A DNA stretch of 64,000 nucleotides from the NCBI RefSeq assembly GCF_964355755.1, contig NC_092673.1, forward strand, positions 32,499,648-32,563,647, in the 5' to 3' direction. The DNA comes from Antedon mediterranea. Taxonomy: Eukaryota > Echinodermata > Crinoidea > Comatulida > Antedonidae. The position numbers and the translations under genes are program-made. Numbering within the stretch: the stretch's first letter is position 1; every line of letters starts with the position of its first letter. Positions 54,901-64,000 of this stretch are shown one piece after another. A model generated the notes under the pieces. It made no database searches. It was not told the origin of the DNA and saw only the letters and a list, made by a program, of their open reading frames with translations.

Positions 54901-57900
54901 TTGTATCACTTTGACTACATTAAAGTTAATTTTATGCGATTATGATTTATTTCGCTGTTCACATTTACACCTACAAACGCCTACCAAACTTTACATAGAT
55001 TCAAATCAATAACCCACAGTACGTGATTAAGATAAGAACAACTATAAAATACGCAAGAAAATGTGTTATAAAACACATTATATCAGTTAAAAATCACAAG
55101 TTATTCGTTCAATGACAATAAACAAGTTGTTTTGATGGTGATATTATTCTACTAACCTCAGGTGAGCTAAGATTACGCGATTAAAATATCAAAAAGAAAG
55201 CAATCAGGCAAAAGATCTAAACGAAATTACCAAAATTGCAATATTATTTCGGACGAATGGGTATAATTATGTTAATAAGTTAAACTGGTCGGTGTACTAA
55301 ACACCGGTATTATGGGCCTAGACGCCTAAAGAAATTATAAGCGGAACTGCTAAATACTAAATTCTCTTGTAATTCACTCATCTAGAAAATCACCATTCCA
55401 CGACTCTATTATCCACTATTGTCTGCAATTAGCTCCCAGTTTTGACTTTGTAAAATGTTTTTTTATTTTGCGGTATGCGTTGCTTAAGGCAATTTTTCGC
55501 TTTGTGTTTATTAACCTATAGCTGTAGTCATAGCAGTGTTGTTTTTGTAATACTATAAAATTAACGTTGAAAAACAGAACTTTTCACGCCTTATTTGAGC
55601 AAATCTTATGGTTTTTTATATTCTTGCTAGTGTGTAAAGCCCATGCGTGCAAATTACGCGATACGCTAAACTGAACAGGCGGTATTGGTTTCCCTCAGGC
55701 TACTCGCCAATTATGATTGAATTAATTTACTTTTGACCAAACTCACTGTTGGATCAATATTACAGGCCATTAATAGTAATTAAATACACTTTAAGCTCCT
55801 AACGATTATTAAATTATAATTCGATCATTAAAATCGATATTTTGAGACGTGTATCGTCGATCAACCTATAGAAAAATATGTTCGGTTTTCACTTCCACGC
55901 TACGCAACGACGTAGGCACAACGCAAGTGAGTTTACCAATCTCATTGGGTGATCCATCGCGTCGAATGGTGTAGGCAGTACAGTACTTGCGGCGCGAATG
56001 AGCCAGTACTTGCGGCGCGAATGGTCCAGTACTTGTGGCGCGAATAATCCAGTACTTGTGGCGCGAATGGTCCAGTACTTGTGGCGCGAATGGTCCAGTA
56101 CTTGTGGCGCGAATAATCCAGTACTTGTGGCGCGAATAATCCAGTACTTGTGGCGCGAATGGTCCAGTACTTGTGGCGCGAATAATCCAGTACTTGTGGC
56201 GCGAATGGTCCAGTACGGTACTTGCCGCGCGCAGGTCCTTGCAAAAACCATGGCTATACAGAAAACTTCACGTCAACCAATAAATAACCACTCTAGGGTT
56301 CCAATGACGAAGAGAATAATCTTTACTTTTATTTTTGTATACTATTATTTCTTTAGCATTAAATATTACTTAATAATTTGATTTCTCAATTAAGTGCTAC
56401 GTTTATAGGCTGATTATAACGGGACAAATAATAATATTAAGCCACTATAATATCACGGTAACACGTATAATTTCAATTCACTAGTCGGTTAAAAACGATG
56501 CTTTGCACATTAATATTATAAGAAATAGTCTTCATGATATTAGTGGAGGCGACAACGCGAAACGATAAACTATTATTACTACACATGCGCAATAAGGGGT
56601 GATGATAATTCAACATATTATTGACCTTATTATCGCTACACGATATAAATTGAATAATAGATATACGTTAGCTAGACAAAATAGTCAGTTATCCTACATG
56701 TGATAGGTGTCAACGAACACGTATAAATATGATTATCTAACGAGTAATCCATCTCATTTCTGTATTACATTGCTTTCATTTATCATAATACAAGGTGTAG
56801 ATTTAAGCACGAGAGAAATTATGGAGATAAGAAACAAGAGCGAGCAACTTCAAGCAAAGTAAGGGGTTAATATGTCTATTATTAAATAATATGGAGTCAC
56901 ATGTGAAAAACATATGACGTATTTTCACACAATTTGCCTAGATACAAATGAAGAATTACCGGTAAGTCGCAAACGTCGTGAAATAATATCCTTTAGGCTA
57001 TTACTAAGATATAATTATATAATGATTGGAAATAGATTTTTTGTAACACCTTTTACTTGGAATCATTAATCAGATGAATATTAAAAGAAAATATTATAAA
57101 GAAAGTAAAAATTACCTTTCGTTTCATTTATGGGCATAATAATTGTTATTCCATATTCTATAGGCCTAACTACTACATTTGATAAGCCTATAAAATCTGT
57201 ATGTATGTATAGTAATATAAAACAAACTACGAACATGTTGAGGTAAGCCATTAATTCATAATAATCATTTCAACTTTTTATTGGTGGTCACGAACATTTT
57301 TTATTTATTCATTTATTGACTACTTTTGAAACATTTTTCATATATACTTGAAAGCTTATGTTTCTCCAGAATAAGTGCATTCTAATTTTAAAAAAACTGT
57401 CATGTTTTTTCACTATGATGTATCTTATGAAAATAAATTGAATTGTATAGTATACAAATAATGTACAGTAATGTAAAAGGTACATAAAGTCCTGGTTCCT
57501 ATAAATTGTATCAAATCGTAATCCCTATGAGTTAGGCATATAGGCCTACCCATACATTTTTAAAATGTCGAAAACAACCAGTAGGTTTCATCTAATCACA
57601 AAAATCAGTGGTTAAGATACGAACGAATAATAACTTAGAGTTCAATGATTCACAAAATATAGGCTACACGTTAACATTTCAGTACAGAATCTTGAAACAA
57701 TGGTCATGTGCATCGAATTGTTCTTTTTGTATTATTTGTATTTAAATTTCAATAACTATTTTATGCCTAGAAACAACGAGAAAGCTATCAAACAGATGTA
57801 ACTTTGTTAACAACCTTAATTTCATTTTTTCTTTTGTCGTGTTATTATTTGTTTAGGAGAGCCAGAATAAAATGTCAAAAAAAATACCGTTTATTATAGC

Positions 57901-58430
57901 AATATTATTTACAATTGCAAGTTATCGACAGATGTTTTGATTGAATAAAAGTTTTATATTATTTAACTAGTTTTAATTGTCGCGTCTTATAGGCCTATAC
58001 TGTCCATGTTAAGAAAACCTTAACAAAAACGTCTTCGTTTTATTATTGACTGTGAGGAAATATAAATTGTATCTAGTTTGTTCGACGGTGATAATTTCTG
58101 TTAATAAACTTTATAACTCATTAACCGATAGTTAATTTCAAATTATCAAGAATACAAAATTGCTGGAACGTGATGATAGCTGATAAGCGTAAATTATTAT
58201 ACGAGGTACGTGTGAATGGAACGCGCATGTTCCTGCGTTTGTTTATTTGTTTGTTCGTGTCTGCCACGAGGCCAAGACAAAAGCGGCTTTGTTGTACTGA
58301 AGCATCTGATATAATTTCATTGCAATTGCCTTTTGAATAGCACTTCGCCTCTATCATTTGTCAATTTGTTCGGTTTATTGAATTTTAAGCCTTTTGTCAA
58401 CACAAAAACGATGTTCTTGATAAAAGAGCA
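54901..58430. other. Gene desert, last block before Barhl
   Basis: The 23-bp minisatellite at 55977-56225 is the only firm feature; the sequence just before it (55900-55970) belongs to the paired CCAAT element. Frames through the minisatellite on both strands are artefacts of its periodicity. From 56.3 to 58.4 kb I see only AT-rich DNA with some TAGGCCTA copies. Confidence 0.55.
55977..56225. repeat. 23-bp minisatellite, about ten copies in two variants
   Basis: The unit is CAGTACTTGTGGCGCGAAT followed by GGTC or AATC; the first two copies have TTGCGG instead of TTGTGG. The order of endings is GAGC, GGTC, AATC, GGTC, GGTC, AATC, AATC, GGTC, AATC, GGTC. All three frames on each strand are sampled over 69 bp, and long frames stay open on both strands. 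Confidence 0.95.
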
Positions 58431-58439
58431 TTGAAGCGT

Positions 58440-58765
58440 GACAGTGACCAATCAGCGCCTGGTGTAAAACTCATTAAGCGTGCATTTCGCTTGCTCTCAT
58501 TCGCTGTTGTCTGTATACCACGTGTTCAGAATTACTCAAACTTAGGTGGTTCGAACCAATGGATAGTCACTCGATTCTATAGATTTAACAATGCTTTTCA
58601 ATCTATTGGTTTACCTCTAAAACACAGTGAAACACTCTTCAACATCACAAAGTGTGCAACGTTTGTTGAGACACCACTTGTTTTCTCTTCAAAACTCAAA
58701 AGCCGGTTATTATCACTCAAGACAGTGCAAACTAAAGTATATTCGTTTCAGGTTTATTTAGGTAA
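58440..58765 (+). promoter_or_regulatory. Probable Barhl promoter and 5' noncoding exon
   Basis: A CCAAT box in a strong NF-Y context (GTGACCAATCAGCGCC) lies at 58445-58459. A good splice donor (TTTAG|GTAAGA) follows at 58761/58762, and a strong acceptor (TTTTTTTCTCTTTACTCACAG) ends at 59077, so a 5' UTR exon ending at 58761 and a 316-bp intron are likely. The open frame in this exon (58431 on) would run on after splicing to a stop at 59167-59169, just before the Barhl ATG and in another frame, hence an upstream ORF rather than an N-terminal extension. The transcription start is not determined. Confidence 0.4.
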
Positions 58766-59187
58766 GATTAAAGACAATTCTAATACTATTAATAACCAAA
58801 TTAACAATATTTATATTTTCTTTAACCAGTAATAATTGTTTAATTAGTAATGTTTTAAAAATATTTAGCTGTAACGTAATGTTTTAATTTTGTTTAAACA
58901 AAAATTGTTAAAGACATTCGTTTGTAAAATAACTTTTGCAAATATGTGGAGTTGATGTTTTCAATTTTTTTTAAAGTAAAAGTGATTAGAACTTGTGAGT
59001 CATCTGACACCTACGTTTTATTCAGGTAATGAAGCAAAACGGTTCCATTAATGATATTTTTTTCTCTTTACTCACAGCGTTTGTTAACGGACCGACATCG
59101 AGTAACATCAGTTTTTACTCGCGGTTGATGACGGATCATAACACTACTAGGACACAAAATATCAAGTAATCGTTATACATATTCAGC

Positions 59188-63397
<4,210 letters not shown>

Positions 63398-64000
63398 AGA
63401 CAGTCTAAATAGTTTTTAACTTTTTTTAAAATTTATTATTTGAATTAAAATTGGCTTTTATAAACGTTTAAATTCCAATTTAAAATACCACGAACGCGTT
63501 TCCACCATGTATTGTTGCATATTGAAATAATTGTGTTGCGTTGAGCAGCACATTCCATAAAGTGCTGCTAAAACACATCCGCGGCGTGCCATACACGTCA
63601 GCATTTATTGTACATGCGCTCGACGCAACACGCGTAAATCAAACAGTGTGCAACAAACTTAATTTGATATATAAATAAGATAATTTTTTTCCTAATTACT
63701 AGTGTCCAGTTGATTACTATTCGATTATAAGCTTTAGTTTAATTTGTTTTAGGTATCTACAACCGTTTGAATCCTAGCTTACTAATTACTCAATGGCAAT
63801 CTGATCTTGGCTAATTTAAGTAGCTGTGAAGTTAACGTGATCGAAATTATAAATAAGATTCGAGTTGATTGATGAAGAGTGTCTTGATGACGATAATGAT
63901 GTATTGATCATTCGAAGAGACAAAAATAGACGCGCGCGTACAAAAACTGTATCAATTTCCTCAGCATTTGTACGCGCATGTCAAATTGTGTGTCAACAAA
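63398..64000 (+). other. Barhl 3' UTR and downstream flank
   Basis: After the stop at 63395-63397, the variant poly(A) signal ATTAAA occurs at 63444-63449; no clear AATAAA is seen within 600 bp. The segment 63540-63650 is GC-richer (GAGCAGCACATTCC, GCGGCGTGCCATACACG). The window ends within a CpG-motif pair at 63929-63979. Confidence 0.5.

Noticed and set aside
54520-56225. CRISPR-like repeat arrays
   Set aside because: Units are contiguous tandem repeats with no unique spacers, and the DNA is clearly animal.
55889-56381. 120- and 127-codon frames on opposite strands
   Set aside because: Produced by the 23-bp minisatellite; the predicted peptides repeat every 23 residues.
14640-57460. Retrotransposon or viral coding sequence
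   Set aside because: Only tail-like fragments (near 14640, 21940, 51830, 57400) were seen; no reverse transcriptase, integrase or capsid motif appears in any frame.
58431-58832. 133-codon frame upstream of Barhl
   Set aside because: No recognised domain; it crosses a good splice donor, and the joined frame stops before the Barhl ATG in another frame. Better read as 5' UTR with an upstream ORF.

Overview
This window is animal (bilaterian) nuclear DNA. It is AT-rich (roughly one third G+C by eye), genes are split by spliceosomal introns of about 0.2 to 2.4 kb, and intergenic DNA is full of tandem duplications, minisatellites, MITE-like inverted-repeat elements and tRNA-derived SINEs. The gene content suits a marine invertebrate; an echinoderm or other deuterostome is my guess, not proven.

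Three genes can be read. (1) Minus strand, 1-4909: adenylate kinase 8 (AK8), ten exons, 471 codons in the window, missing only its last few residues at the left edge. (2) Plus strand, 8050-11581: a short three-exon Bar-class homeobox gene (238 aa) with an N-terminal FIL/eh1-type repressor motif and a diverged C-terminus. (3) Plus strand, 59188-63397: a clear Barhl orthologue (301 aa, three exons) with FIL motif, acidic region, homeodomain and the conserved Barhl C-terminal segment. The two homeodomains are 41/60 identical and are split by a phase-2 intron at the same codon (Arg53), so they are related by duplication. AK8 and the first Bar gene are head to head, 3.1 kb apart. From memory, human BARHL1 and AK8 also lie close together at 9q34, so this looks like retained old linkage.

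Between the two Bar genes, about 11.6-58.4 kb, I see no convincing protein-coding gene: a gene desert of about 47 kb next to developmental regulators. It holds at least six copies of a TTAA-flanked MITE family, a second MITE with 12-bp termini, two tRNA-SINE remnants, several minisatellites, a 0.75-kb GAT-rich tract, many two- to three-copy local duplications, and one stretch (about 25.2-26.2 kb) that looks like cis-regulatory DNA.

Two short palindromes recur far beyond expectation through the window: TAGGCCTA (about 35 exact copies) and a CpG-only core inside TACGCGCGCGT(A). The first overlaps the Barhl exon-1 splice donor and encodes part of the predicted C-terminus of the first Bar gene. 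I do not know a described function for either.
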